64,000 nucleotides of DNA from an uncultured Chloroflexota bacterium (GTDB taxonomy: Bacteria > Chloroflexota > UBA11872 > VXNJ01), in contig CAJWLF010000002.1 of the NCBI GenBank assembly GCA_913043205.1, positions 45,206-109,205 of the forward strand, read 5' to 3'. Below the pieces are notes generated by a model. It ran no database searches and had not been told where the DNA came from. It saw only the letters and a program-made list of their open reading frames with translations. Made by a program: the position numbers and the translations under genes. This document shows positions 30,487-40,355 of this stretch, in pieces (the stretch's first letter is position 1; every line of letters begins with the position of its first letter).

Positions 30487-31455
30487 TTGAGCGATGGGCA
30501 ACAGACACATGTGATCGGATGGGGTATTGGCCTGCCCACCCAAATATTGACCAACGAAAAACTAGAATCCATTGTTGACACCTCCAGTCACTGGATTCAA
30601 AGTCGAACCGGTATAGTAGAACGTCGCATTGCCTCAACAGATGAATCTACCTATTCGTTAGGTCTAACCGCTGCCAAACAGGCTCTCCATGAAGCCGGAA
30701 TGCTTGCAAGTGATGTTGAAATGATCGTCGTAGCCACCAGCACAGGAGAGTACGGCTTCCCAGCAGTCGCCAACCAGATTCAACACGGTATAGAAGCAGA
30801 CCACGCAGCAGCCTTCGATATAAATACTGCCTGTACAGGATTCGTTTCTGCAATTTCTGTAGCCGACTCTTTGATCAGAAGCGGCCAGCACAACAATGTA
30901 CTAGTAGTGGGATCAGAAACCATGTCTCGCATAGTCGATTGGACGGACAGATCTACATGTGTTCTCTTTGGTGACGGAGCCGGAGCTCTACTGTTACAAG
31001 GATCCCGTAAGCAGGGTGGCATATTGAGCTCAGTCCAGTGGTCCGACGGATCTGGCGCGCCATACTTATATGTCGAAAACATTAATCATGATGTTGATAG
31101 AAGAAACTTTATCAAAATGGATGGTAGAGAGGTATTTAAATTCGCTGTCCGAGCAATGACCGAGGCGACAATAAAATCCGCAACTTTGGCAGGTATCTCG
31201 ATCCCTGAAATCGATCTCGTAATTCCCCACCAGGCCAACATCAGAATTATCGAGGCCGCAGCAAGGGCGCTAGATATGCCTTTGGATCGCTTCGTGACTA
31301 ATGTTGATAAGTATGGAAACACCTCAGCCGCATCAGTTCCTATAGCTCTCTATGAGGCCATCATAGATGGGCGGATTCAATCTGGGATGAAGCTAATACT
31401 AGTAGCCTTTGGAGCTGGTTTATCAGCCGGTGGGGTAGCAATAGAGTGGGCCTAA
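30487..31455 (+). CDS. fabH: Beta-ketoacyl-ACP synthase III
   Basis: GWGIGLPTQILTNEKL, RTGIVERRIAS, DINTACTGFVSAISVADSLI, VIPHQANIRIIEAAA, GNTSAASVPIAL; TTG start. Confidence 0.95.
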   Translation: MSDGQQTHVIGWGIGLPTQILTNEKLESIVDTSSHWIQSRTGIVERRIASTDESTYSLGLTAAKQALHEAGMLASDVEMIVVATSTGEYGFPAVANQIQHGIEADHAAAFDINTACTGFVSAISVADSLIRSGQHNNVLVVGSETMSRIVDWTDRSTCVLFGDGAGALLLQGSRKQGGILSSVQWSDGSGAPYLYVENINHDVDRRNFIKMDGREVFKFAVRAMTEATIKSATLAGISIPEIDLVIPHQANIRIIEAAARALDMPLDRFVTNVDKYGNTSAASVPIALYEAIIDGRIQSGMKLILVAFGAGLSAGGVAIEWA

Positions 31456-31605
31456 ATGGGAACCCTTGCAAGTTTGGATTGTTTAAATTAATTAGTTAGT
31501 AAAAATACGCACTTAATTTAGTGAGGCAAATACAGTTACACACATGTTTTCCACAGGCTACTATCATCGAAAATACATCACTTAATTTTAGATAGTTGCC
31601 AACAA

Positions 31606-32316
31606 TCAAGTAGCGTCCACATTTAGCGGGCGCCTAGCTGGTACTCCCACGCGTCGTGGATATCTTTCAGGCGTGGCAGATAGTTTATCTATTACGACTA
31701 GACACCTTATTAATTTCATCTTTGGGATTTCGTAGGATTCAAACCCGAGTAATTCTCCCCCGAGTTCTGCCATGATCGGCAAAGCAGCCATCACGTCAGC
31801 TTTCTGGGCAATTGTTTTGTAGAAAGCAACACGCCCCCCAATTCTGCAAAATGGAAGAGTCAATTCTATTTCTACCGAAACCTTGCTAACCGCACGAGCC
31901 AACACAACGTCAAACGCTTCACGCATCCCTTCCTTTCTAGCGGCCTCTTCTGCCCTAACCTGGATAATCTTTACATTATCCAACTGCAACCGCTCCACCA
32001 CTTCTTCCAAGAACCGAATACGTTTCCCGACAGAATCTAGTAGTGTAAATGATAATTTTGGGTGCGCTATGGCTAAAGGTATCCCTGGTAAGCCAGCCCC
32101 AGAGCCTATATCAATCACTCTGGATCGTTCATCAAAATGTGACAGAAAATCCACAGCCGCTAATGAATCCTTTATATGAACCTCATCAATACTAGAAACC
32201 GTTTTGGAAGCAATTAGGCCCCTAGGGGCTGCTATCTTTATTAGCAGTTGTGAAAACGCATCCATGCGTTCACGGGCGTTCACGTCTAAAATTGTAGTCA
32301 AAACAGCAAGCCGCAA
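31606..32316 (-). CDS. rsmG: 16S rRNA (guanine527-N7) methyltransferase RsmG
   Basis: VIDIGSGAGLPGIPLAIAHPKLSFTLLDSVGKRIRFLEEVVERL, VLARAVSKV. Confidence 0.93.
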   Translation of the reverse strand: MRLAVLTTILDVNARERMDAFSQLLIKIAAPRGLIASKTVSSIDEVHIKDSLAAVDFLSHFDERSRVIDIGSGAGLPGIPLAIAHPKLSFTLLDSVGKRIRFLEEVVERLQLDNVKIIQVRAEEAARKEGMREAFDVVLARAVSKVSVEIELTLPFCRIGGRVAFYKTIAQKADVMAALPIMAELGGELLGFESYEIPKMKLIRCLVVIDKLSATPERYPRRVGVPARRPLNVDAT

Positions 32317-32354
32317 TTGGGTTTACAGGTAAAGAATCCTAGACTGGAAAACAA

Positions 32355-32846
32355 ATGAAACTTAAACGCCTTTGGAGTCCATGGCGCATGGCATACATCG
32401 AGAGAAAGACTGGCAACAAATGTCCTTTTTGCAACAATTCCGATCATAATAAAAAGTCTTCTGACCTCACTGTAATTCGAGGACAACACGCATATGTACT
32501 CATGAACCTTTACCCTTATAACGGCGGCCACTTACTTGTCTTGCCATATAGGCACATAAAAGACATATCAGAAGTCAGCAAGCACGAGTTTGCAGAAATC
32601 ACCAAATTCCTCCAACAAGGAGTTGCCGCCTTGAAGCATGCTTTGAATGCAGATGGCTTCAATATAGGGAGCAATCTTGGATCGGTGGCAGGAGCTGGCA
32701 TCCCTGATCACATTCATTTCCATATTGTGCCTCGTTGGAAAGGGGATACAAACTTCATGCCTGTGGTAGGCGAAACTAAAGTCATGCCAGAATCCTTAGA
32801 TGATACAAAAGCGCGCCTGATTGAGTGTTGGCCACAAGAGAACTGA
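32355..32846 (+). CDS. HIT domain protein
   Basis: LWSPWRMAYIE, CPFC, YPYNGGHLLVLPYRH, GIPDHIHFHIVPRW HxHxH triad. Confidence 0.95.
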   Translation: MKLKRLWSPWRMAYIERKTGNKCPFCNNSDHNKKSSDLTVIRGQHAYVLMNLYPYNGGHLLVLPYRHIKDISEVSKHEFAEITKFLQQGVAALKHALNADGFNIGSNLGSVAGAGIPDHIHFHIVPRWKGDTNFMPVVGETKVMPESLDDTKARLIECWPQEN

Positions 32847-33452
32847 TCACCTTATTAAAATAGGTAGCGGTTCTCGTTCAGGCACCGTTGTTGGGAAAAC
32901 AGAAATTTCGGATAATGGCCAGTAGACAGCCCATACTTTGCCAACAATAGCACCGGACGGGACGGCACCAAACCGTCGGGAATCCTCACTTTCAATCCGA
33001 TTATCTCCAAGCACAAAATAATTGCCATCCGGAATGTCAACAGATGCCATAGATTGACTCCCAATCGCCTGAATATATTCAGACTCATCATATCCAATTC
33101 CATTTAAATGAATTTTTCCATTGATAATCTCTACAGTCTCCCCGGGCATTCCAATAATTCTTTTCACCAAATCCTGCTCAGGGTTACCAGGTCTGCTGAT
33201 CACAACTACATCTCCTCGCCTAGGAGAACCTGTTAGATAGGCGAATTTGCTAACCAATACGAGTTCATCAGATTGCAATCCAGGATGCATACTTCTGCCT
33301 TCAACCCGAAAGTTCTGTATGAACAATCTGGAAGCAAAAAATATGAAGGCAGCAAGTAGAAGTGTTTCAATAATTTCTAGCCCTGCGAGGCGCCCACGTG
33401 ACCACAATTTATCCATATAACACCTCGGCCGGCTCGATATTGTTAGTCGCAC
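32847..33452 (-). CDS. lepB: Signal peptidase I
   Basis: FRVEGRSMHPGLQSDELVLVSKFAY, RRGDVVVISRPGNPEQDLVKRIIGMPGETV, YFVLGDNRIESEDSRRFG. Confidence 0.95.
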   Translation of the reverse strand: MRLTISSRPRCYMDKLWSRGRLAGLEIIETLLLAAFIFFASRLFIQNFRVEGRSMHPGLQSDELVLVSKFAYLTGSPRRGDVVVISRPGNPEQDLVKRIIGMPGETVEIINGKIHLNGIGYDESEYIQAIGSQSMASVDIPDGNYFVLGDNRIESEDSRRFGAVPSGAIVGKVWAVYWPLSEISVFPTTVPEREPLPILIR

Positions 33453-33575
33453 CGTATACTATCAAATCAAAAATCGAAACAATCAACGATCAAATGGTAA
33501 CATCCTCTGAGCAGCGGATTTGCCCATTTTCGCCATATAGATGGGAATTAATTCTCCTAATGAATCAGGACATGG

Positions 33576-34100
33576 ATGACAATGCTTTCCATTAGCCCAC
33601 GATTAGTAACATCACTGCTCCCAAGCATTATTTCAGGATCAGTCGTAGTAATCCTGGATCAAATTATTAAACACTGGGTTGAGTCATTACTATCCACAGA
33701 GCCAGAGCCCTTCCTATGGATATTGAATCCATTTTTAAAGCTCCGGCTCGTTTATAATGACGGGTTGATATTCGGGATATTTAGTGATCTGGATCGACCG
33801 TGGATAATGACTATATTAGTTTTGGTCGCTATTTCAGTATTGTCACTTCTGTACACTCAACAACTAAATGCTCCTACAACCGCCACAAAATTGACTTTCG
33901 GGATAACATTAGGAGGAGCCTTAGGCAACCTCGTAGACAGATTGCGCTTGGGCTATGTAGTCGACTACATGGATTTAGGGTGGTGGCCAGTGTTCAATCT
34001 TGCTGATGCTGCAATCAATGTATCTATGGTCCTCTTCCTTTTCCTGTTGATGACAGGACGATTAGAAAAACCTTCAACAACACACCCTCCATCCGCATAA
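33576..34100 (+). CDS. lspA: Lipoprotein signal peptidase
   Basis: ILDQIIKHWVESL, LVYNDGLIFGIF, GGALGNLVDRLRLGYVVDYMDLGWWPVFNLADAAINV. Confidence 0.95.
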   Translation: MTMLSISPRLVTSLLPSIISGSVVVILDQIIKHWVESLLSTEPEPFLWILNPFLKLRLVYNDGLIFGIFSDLDRPWIMTILVLVAISVLSLLYTQQLNAPTTATKLTFGITLGGALGNLVDRLRLGYVVDYMDLGWWPVFNLADAAINVSMVLFLFLLMTGRLEKPSTTHPPSA

Positions 34101-34103
34101 TTC

Positions 34104-35093
34104 ATGCCTTTCGATATATCAGACCATAAATTCGAAACGGTCAGATTGACAGTGCAACAGTCTGAAAATGGCTATCGTGCAGACCGTTTTTTGGCTAGTC
34201 GACTAAATCAATATAGCCGTGCTCAAATACAAAAATTAATCAAATCCAATTGTGTTTTGATAGACGGTAGCCCGATACGGCAATCGCAAAAACTAGAATC
34301 CGACTCAGTAATAGAATTACAACTTCATGAACAAAACGCGGCCCAGCTAGAACCCCTAGAACCCCAAGACTTGAATTTAAAAATACTACATTCAGACTCT
34401 GATATTGCAATTATTGATAAACGCCCATCTCTTGCCATACACCCTGGAGCAGGTCGAGATGACGGAACTTTGGTAAACGGCTTACTACACCTATTTCCTG
34501 AGATAAGGGACGTAGGAGGAAGCAAAAGACCCGGCATCGTACACAGGTTAGACATGGACACATCGGGTGTGCTGGTAATCGCCCGAACTCAGCGGGCATA
34601 TTTACATATGATTAGTCAATTTGAGAAACGCCGCGTAGAGAAAACATATTTGGCGCTAGTACATGGGATACCGAAACACCCTAAAGCAACCATAGAAGCC
34701 CCCATCGGCAGAAGTAAGAGGGATAGAAGACGTATGGCCATCGATGGAGTAGGCCAAGCAGCAATCACAAGGTATAAAACATTGTATTCTGGGAAAAACT
34801 CCACCTTATTACAATTAAGCCTAATTACAGGCCGAACACATCAAGCAAGAGTGCATCTTAGCGCAGTTGACTTACCAATCATGGGAGATCGTGACTACGG
34901 CGGGAATAACAGCAGAAATGACAACCCTTTACGTCAGATGCTTCATGCGTGGAAACTTGGCTTTGAGCTGCCGACTGGCAAGACCGTCAGTTGTATAGCT
35001 GGCATACCAGAAGATTTTGTGGCAGCTTGCACCCAATCCGGCATAATGCACAACAATCTCGAACCCTATCTAAAAGATGAGGTTATATTATAA
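34104..35093 (+). CDS. rluD: RluA-family pseudouridine synthase
   Basis: S4 domain; HPGAGRDDGTLVNGLLH, GIVHRLDMDTSGVLVIARTQ, ITGRTHQARVHLS. Confidence 0.93.
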   Translation: MPFDISDHKFETVRLTVQQSENGYRADRFLASRLNQYSRAQIQKLIKSNCVLIDGSPIRQSQKLESDSVIELQLHEQNAAQLEPLEPQDLNLKILHSDSDIAIIDKRPSLAIHPGAGRDDGTLVNGLLHLFPEIRDVGGSKRPGIVHRLDMDTSGVLVIARTQRAYLHMISQFEKRRVEKTYLALVHGIPKHPKATIEAPIGRSKRDRRRMAIDGVGQAAITRYKTLYSGKNSTLLQLSLITGRTHQARVHLSAVDLPIMGDRDYGGNNSRNDNPLRQMLHAWKLGFELPTGKTVSCIAGIPEDFVAACTQSGIMHNNLEPYLKDEVIL

Positions 35094-35159
35094 AAATAAT
35101 CCATAGTGAATTGCGCCCATGAATTTGCTCCGCATTAGTTACATCGCTGCGAACAAGAT

Positions 35160-35948
35160 CTATTCACTATCTGTCTGCTGAGACGCAGATTCATCAGTTT
35201 CATCATCTGGAACGGCTATACGGGCCAATAATACGCCCATCTCATATAACAGATACATCGGTATCGCCACGGACATCTGAGTGAATGGGTCCGGAGTCGG
35301 AGTGATTACCGCTGCCAGTATCACAATTACTACAATCGCATACCGCCTAAGTCCCTGAAGCGTACGCGACTTGATGATACGTAATTTGGCCAACAGGAAT
35401 ATCACAAACGGTGTTTCAAACACCAACCCCACAATCAGCAACATGCGAGAAACAAAATTCACATGGTTATCTATACTGAGTTGCGTCGGAATATCTTCAG
35501 GGCTAAATTGTGTGAGGAATCCTAATGTGAACCTAAGCACTACAAACCAACAGAACAATACGCCAAGAATAAACATAGCAGCAACGGCAGGAATTGACAC
35601 ATACAGCAACCGTCTCTCACTGGAGTAAAGCCCCGGAGAAACAAATGCAAGTATCTGATAAATAATTAGCGGACTTGCGATACCTAACCCACCGAAAATG
35701 CTCACTCTGACAAACGCAAAAAACGACTCTGTGGGGGCTATTTGCTGTAATTGAACATTGTCCGGTAGCGGCTGTTGCAGCAAATCAAATACGTGCTCAC
35801 GTACCGGCCAAAAGGCCATACTAGCTACAATCACTGCCAACACGGATATCGTGAGACGGGTACGGAACTCAACCAAATGCTCTCGAAGAGTCATCATCCC
35901 TTCATCATCTTGCTCCGGTGTTGGAGGAATCACTGGTGCATCAGCCAT
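35160..35948 (-). CDS. tatC: Sec-independent protein translocase TatC
   Basis: MTLREHLVEFRTRL, TESFFAFVRVSIFGGLGIASPLIIYQILAFVSPGLYSSER, ITPTPDPFTQMSVAIPMYLLYEMGV. Confidence 0.96.
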   Translation of the reverse strand: MADAPVIPPTPEQDDEGMMTLREHLVEFRTRLTISVLAVIVASMAFWPVREHVFDLLQQPLPDNVQLQQIAPTESFFAFVRVSIFGGLGIASPLIIYQILAFVSPGLYSSERRLLYVSIPAVAAMFILGVLFCWFVVLRFTLGFLTQFSPEDIPTQLSIDNHVNFVSRMLLIVGLVFETPFVIFLLAKLRIIKSRTLQGLRRYAIVVIVILAAVITPTPDPFTQMSVAIPMYLLYEMGVLLARIAVPDDETDESASQQTDSE

Positions 35949-36375
35949 CTGACACTGATCCTACAGTTGAATTAATGTTCTTGATAACAGTTCCTAGCAC
36001 CCCGTTCACAAAGGATTGTGAAGATTCAGATCCGTATAATTTTGCTATATCGACGGCTTCGTCTATTGCAATTGCTACAGGCACGCGTCCAGAAACAATC
36101 TCAGAAACTGCTAGCTGCATAATGGCCAAGTCAATCTTTGACATTTGGTCAAGAGGCCATTGAGGAGCCGCATCTGCGATTAATTCATTAACCACCTTCC
36201 GATGGCCCTCCACCGCGGCCAAAGATTCCCGAATAAAAGCCAAGTCCTCGTCAGAGACCACCACATCACTAAGACGATCCTTCATAAGTTGATGAGCATC
36301 TATCTCGACAAATAAAGCCTCATATATCAATCCAAACACGAAACGCCGAGATGAACGTCGCCCCTTGATTTTCAT
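35941..36375 (-). CDS. nusB: Transcription antitermination factor NusB
   Basis: RRFVFGLIYEA, PLDQMSKIDLAIMQLAVSEI, VAIDEAVDIAKLYGSESSQSFVNGVLGTV. Confidence 0.95.
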   Translation of the reverse strand: MKIKGRRSSRRFVFGLIYEALFVEIDAHQLMKDRLSDVVVSDEDLAFIRESLAAVEGHRKVVNELIADAAPQWPLDQMSKIDLAIMQLAVSEIVSGRVPVAIAIDEAVDIAKLYGSESSQSFVNGVLGTVIKNINSTVGSVSDG

Positions 36376-36431
36376 AACGCTATTGAGAACCTCTACTATC
36401 TTCGTACCACGGACAAAAGGATAACACCGGT

Positions 36432-37775
36432 CTAATCCATGTTGGCTAATCCAAGATTCGAATCCAAGTCATGACTAGCAGTCCTGAATTGTGGAGCCAG
36501 TATCACTCGCTTAAGATATGGAAGGTTCGATCGTACACCAGACAACTCGACTCCTTCTAGTGTGGCCTCCATCAAATTAACCGCTGACTCACGGTCCTTG
36601 CCCCAGCAAATAATCTTTGCGAGCAGAGAATCGTATTGTGGGGGTATTTCGTAACCAGAATACACATGCGTGTCCACTCTAATTCCTGGGCCCTGAGGAT
36701 AATTAAATGCCTGTAGCATTCCTGCCGCCGGCACCCAATTGTTCTCCGAGTCCTCTGCGACCAACCTACATTCAATTGCATGACCGGTCGTTTTGACGTC
36801 CTCCTGAGTAATTGTCAGTGGTTCACCTGAAGCGATCATAATCTGCTGTTTTACTATGTCTACTCCCGTAATCATTTCTGTGACAGGATGTTCTACTTGA
36901 ATGCGAGCATTCAATTCAATGAAATGATAATTGTCGTTAGAGTCCACCAGAAATTCCACAGTTCCTGCACTTACGTAATTTAGGCTTTTCGCAAGCTTGA
37001 CAGCCGCACCTGTTATATCCTCCCTAAGCTCAGCTGAAATACTAGGAGCCTTCCCTTCTTCTATAACTTTCTGATGCCTACGCTGTACCGAGCAATCTCT
37101 ATCATATAAATGAATTACCTCATTTCCATCACCAAGAATCTGTACTTCCACATGCCGAGCATTTGTTAAAAGGCGCTCCAGATACAAACCAGAATTTCCA
37201 AAGGAAGCTTTCGCTTCCGCCTGTGCATTGTTGAACTCGGCGGTCAAGTCGGAGATTGAATGTATCCGACGCATGCCGCGCCCACCACCCCCAGCCACCG
37301 CCTTCAACATTACGGGCAACCCTATATCATCTATCTCCTCACGGGCACTCTTTAGCCCATCTAGCGCGCTGCCCGTACTGCGCAATGTTGGTATATCCAC
37401 ATTGCGAGCAGCCCGAATAGCAGCCGACTTATCGCCCGCCTGAGTCAAATGGTTTGGACTTGGCCCAATAAAGCAAATGTCATACTCGGAACATACATCG
37501 GCAAAATACGGATTTTCTGCCAAAAACCCAGCCCCCGGATGTATAGCTTCTGCACCAGAGGTAACTGCCGCAGAAATAATGTTCGCAATATTCAAATAAC
37601 TGTCAGCAGATGATGGTGGTCCAATACAGATTGACTGGTCGGCAATGTGAGTGTGCAAAGCATCAGAGTCGGCCTCAGAATATACGGCTACTGTAGCAAT
37701 TCCCATACTCCGGCAGGCCCTGATAACACGTACTGCAATCTCGCCGCGATTTGCAATTAGGATTTTTTTAAACAT
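36432..37775 (-). CDS. accC: Acetyl-CoA carboxylase biotin carboxylase subunit
   Basis: FKKILIANRGEIAVRVIRACRSMGI, VAGGGGRGMR, RDCSVQRRHQKVIEEGKAP, FIELNARIQVEHPVTEMITGVDIV. Confidence 0.97.
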   Translation of the reverse strand: MFKKILIANRGEIAVRVIRACRSMGIATVAVYSEADSDALHTHIADQSICIGPPSSADSYLNIANIISAAVTSGAEAIHPGAGFLAENPYFADVCSEYDICFIGPSPNHLTQAGDKSAAIRAARNVDIPTLRSTGSALDGLKSAREEIDDIGLPVMLKAVAGGGGRGMRRIHSISDLTAEFNNAQAEAKASFGNSGLYLERLLTNARHVEVQILGDGNEVIHLYDRDCSVQRRHQKVIEEGKAPSISAELREDITGAAVKLAKSLNYVSAGTVEFLVDSNDNYHFIELNARIQVEHPVTEMITGVDIVKQQIMIASGEPLTITQEDVKTTGHAIECRLVAEDSENNWVPAAGMLQAFNYPQGPGIRVDTHVYSGYEIPPQYDSLLAKIICWGKDRESAVNLMEATLEGVELSGVRSNLPYLKRVILAPQFRTASHDLDSNLGLANMD

Positions 37776-37787
37776 GAATTGCCTTGC

Positions 37788-38540
37788 TCACATCGACAAA
37801 CCACCATCTACTACAACCACCTGACCTGTTACATATTCCCCGGATTCAGAAGCCAACATTGACACCCATCCAGCTATTTCTTCTGGAGAGCCTAATCTAC
37901 CGATTGGTATGGTCTCCAGTATTTTTTGCATAACATTATCCCCAACATCACGAGCCATCGGGGAATCGATGAAGCCGGGCGCAACCGCATTCACCGTCAC
38001 CCCGCGAGAAGCCACTTCACGAGCTAGTGCTTTAGTGAACCCTATAATCCCTGCCTTTGCCGCCGAATAATTAACTTGCCCAGCATTACCCATTAATCCC
38101 GAAACAGAAGAGATATTGATTATCCGGCCAAAACGGGCTTTCAACATTGGCCTCAATACTGCACGGCTTACCATGTATGTAGATTTAAGATTCGTATCTA
38201 TAACACTATCCCAATCGGTTTCTGACATCCGGGCCAGCAGACCATCTTTAGTGATGCCCGCATTATTCACCAGAATATCCAAACCACCTGAAAACCCCAT
38301 AGCCTGTTCCACAACATCAGTAGCTCCGTTAACAGTCGATATGTCACCCTGAACCAACCCACTGTGTCCACCATTACCATCTATCTCATCAACCAGCGAT
38401 TGGGCACTATCTAGGTTATGCCTGTAATGAACAACAACCTTGACTCCATGCTCTGCCAACGATTTAGCAATTGCACCACCGATAGTGCCAGACGCACCAG
38501 TTACCAAAGCAGAGCGGCCACGCAACCCATCAAAATGCAT
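37788..38540 (-). CDS. fabG: 3-oxoacyl-ACP reductase
   Basis: ALVTGASGTIGGAIAKSLA, LVNNAGITKDGLLARM, INISSVSGLMGNAGQVNYSAAKAGIIGFTKALA, VTGQVVVVDGGLSM. Confidence 0.96.
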   Translation of the reverse strand: MHFDGLRGRSALVTGASGTIGGAIAKSLAEHGVKVVVHYRHNLDSAQSLVDEIDGNGGHSGLVQGDISTVNGATDVVEQAMGFSGGLDILVNNAGITKDGLLARMSETDWDSVIDTNLKSTYMVSRAVLRPMLKARFGRIINISSVSGLMGNAGQVNYSAAKAGIIGFTKALAREVASRGVTVNAVAPGFIDSPMARDVGDNVMQKILETIPIGRLGSPEEIAGWVSMLASESGEYVTGQVVVVDGGLSM

Positions 38541-39531
38541 TCGAAAAATTCCCTTTCAGGAGTGAAGCGAGCGAAATCACCCCTTCTATATCACCAAAAG
38601 ATTCACCCTTTACGGACGAATCTATACGTTTAGTTAATCGAGACAGAACCTGACCAGGTCCGATTTCACAAAACATTTCCACTCCATTATCAATTAGATT
38701 AGCTACAGACTCAGCCCACCGAACAGGAGAGGAAACCTGCCCAAACAGCTCTTTCCGAATAGCTTCAGAACCAACCAAAGGTAATGCATCGATGTTGCCA
38801 TATACAGATATCAATGGATCCTTAATTTGAACAGCTAAAAGAGAATCCTTCAACACTGTAGAGGCAGGCAGCATCGCGGTCGAATGGAAAGCACCCGATA
38901 CAGGCAAATTGACTGCTCTGCGAAATCCAAACTCCACCGCCAATTCTGATGCCTTTATTATAGACTCGAAATCACCAGCCAACACAGTTTGATCATTGGA
39001 ATTGATATTAGCGACATCAATATAACTGGCGTCTACCGAAGACCTAACATGCTCACAAAGAACACGGGCTTCTTGCTCTGACCCTCCGAGTAATGCCAAC
39101 ATCGTCCCTGGGCGTAACATGCCTGCCTCGTGCATTGACCGACCCCTGACTGATACTAAGTTGAATGTATCAACAAGATCTATAGCACCTGCTGCTGCCA
39201 ATGCGGCATATTCACCCACGCTATGTCCAGCTAAGTGACTAGGCGGATTCGCTACTTCGCTCAAATCCATAATTTCGTCTACCACATACCCAGCCTCTTG
39301 CATGGCTGCAGCCAATACAGCCAAGCTAGTAGCCACCACACAAACCTGCAAATTCGATGTCAACACAACTTCTTCTGGCGGTCCCTCAAAGCACAATCTC
39401 TTAACGGGAATTCCAGATGCCGACTCCGCTATGTCATAAATCAAACTGGCTGCTTGCCATCTCCCGGCCACATCTGAACCCATCCCAACATACTGAGAAG
39501 CTTGTCCAGGGAACACCATTGCATAACTCAA
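38530..39531 (-). CDS. fabD: Malonyl-CoA-ACP transacylase
   Basis: MVFPGQASQYVGMG, LAGHSVGEYAALAAAGAIDL, PVSGAFHSTAMLPA, EIGPGQVLSRLTKRID. Confidence 0.95.
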   Translation of the reverse strand: MSYAMVFPGQASQYVGMGSDVAGRWQAASLIYDIAESASGIPVKRLCFEGPPEEVVLTSNLQVCVVATSLAVLAAAMQEAGYVVDEIMDLSEVANPPSHLAGHSVGEYAALAAAGAIDLVDTFNLVSVRGRSMHEAGMLRPGTMLALLGGSEQEARVLCEHVRSSVDASYIDVANINSNDQTVLAGDFESIIKASELAVEFGFRRAVNLPVSGAFHSTAMLPASTVLKDSLLAVQIKDPLISVYGNIDALPLVGSEAIRKELFGQVSSPVRWAESVANLIDNGVEMFCEIGPGQVLSRLTKRIDSSVKGESFGDIEGVISLASLLKGNFSNAF

Positions 39532-39574
39532 TAGTCAAACGCCAATCACTAACAAATCCAGTAGTACTTTTGAT

Positions 39575-39775
39575 TTATCTGAATTTAACTTTTGGTTGAT
39601 CCATCTCATAAATCTCCTTGCTGCGATAGTGACCACACACAGGACAGGTACGGTGAGAAGGCAGCAACGAGTTGCAATTATCGCAGCGGCTCATCTGCCG
39701 ACTATTAATCGCACTGTGAGCACGACGATTTCCACGCCGTCGTTTGCTAATCTTTTTCTTGGGTAGAGCTCCCAT
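39575..39775 (-). CDS. rpmF: 50S ribosomal protein L32
   Basis: MGALPKKKISKRRRGNRRAH...CDNCNSLLPSHRTCPVCGHYRSKEI. Confidence 0.96.
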   Translation of the reverse strand: MGALPKKKISKRRRGNRRAHSAINSRQMSRCDNCNSLLPSHRTCPVCGHYRSKEIYEMDQPKVKFR

Positions 39776-40333
39776 TCAATCATCTCCTTTTAATTGTTGG
39801 CTTTCCATATCAACAGATCTTTTCATCAGTCCCTTTAGAGGCTCCCATCTTGGGTCTATATCATCAGATATGTCAGATCCAAATGCAGATAATACCGCGT
39901 CATAGCCCTCGCATGAACCATTACAGTCAATATTCGGATCAATACTGGAAACTATGCACTGCCTAGCAAGGTCACTCAAATCAAGATTCCCAGATACATC
40001 CAGTGGAAAAACATCTGGGTCATAGTTAGGAGATTCAGGGACAATGTCCTCTGCTAATGAATCAACAAACCGTCCTTCCAGTTCGATCTCTGTTGACTTA
40101 ACGATAGGATCGAGACACAGTCTGCATGGAGTAGCTAGATCCGTTAGCACAGACCCAACAACCATAACATCCTTCGTTCCCTTCAATATCCTTAATGAAC
40201 CGCTTATACAGCCCTGCAATTCAGGGACACCAAGACTCTGGGCATCGGCGTTTAACTCTATATATATTTCGGTACCTGCTTGTGAACCAAGCAACTTAGA
40301 TACGTTGACCGTAAATTCACGCATAGCGGACAT
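39776..40333 (-). CDS. DUF177 (YceD-like) protein
   Basis: Position immediately upstream of rpmF; PCRLCLDPI, DLARQCIVSSIDPNIDCNGSCEGY. Confidence 0.85.
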   Translation of the reverse strand: MSAMREFTVNVSKLLGSQAGTEIYIELNADAQSLGVPELQGCISGSLRILKGTKDVMVVGSVLTDLATPCRLCLDPIVKSTEIELEGRFVDSLAEDIVPESPNYDPDVFPLDVSGNLDLSDLARQCIVSSIDPNIDCNGSCEGYDAVLSAFGSDISDDIDPRWEPLKGLMKRSVDMESQQLKGDD

Positions 40334-40355
40334 TTAAATACTACTATTTAAATAA

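Noticed and set aside
40332-40353. Two copies of ATTTAAAT upstream of DUF177/rpmF
   Set aside because: Self-palindromic AT-rich octamers are expected by chance in this composition; too weak to claim an operator.
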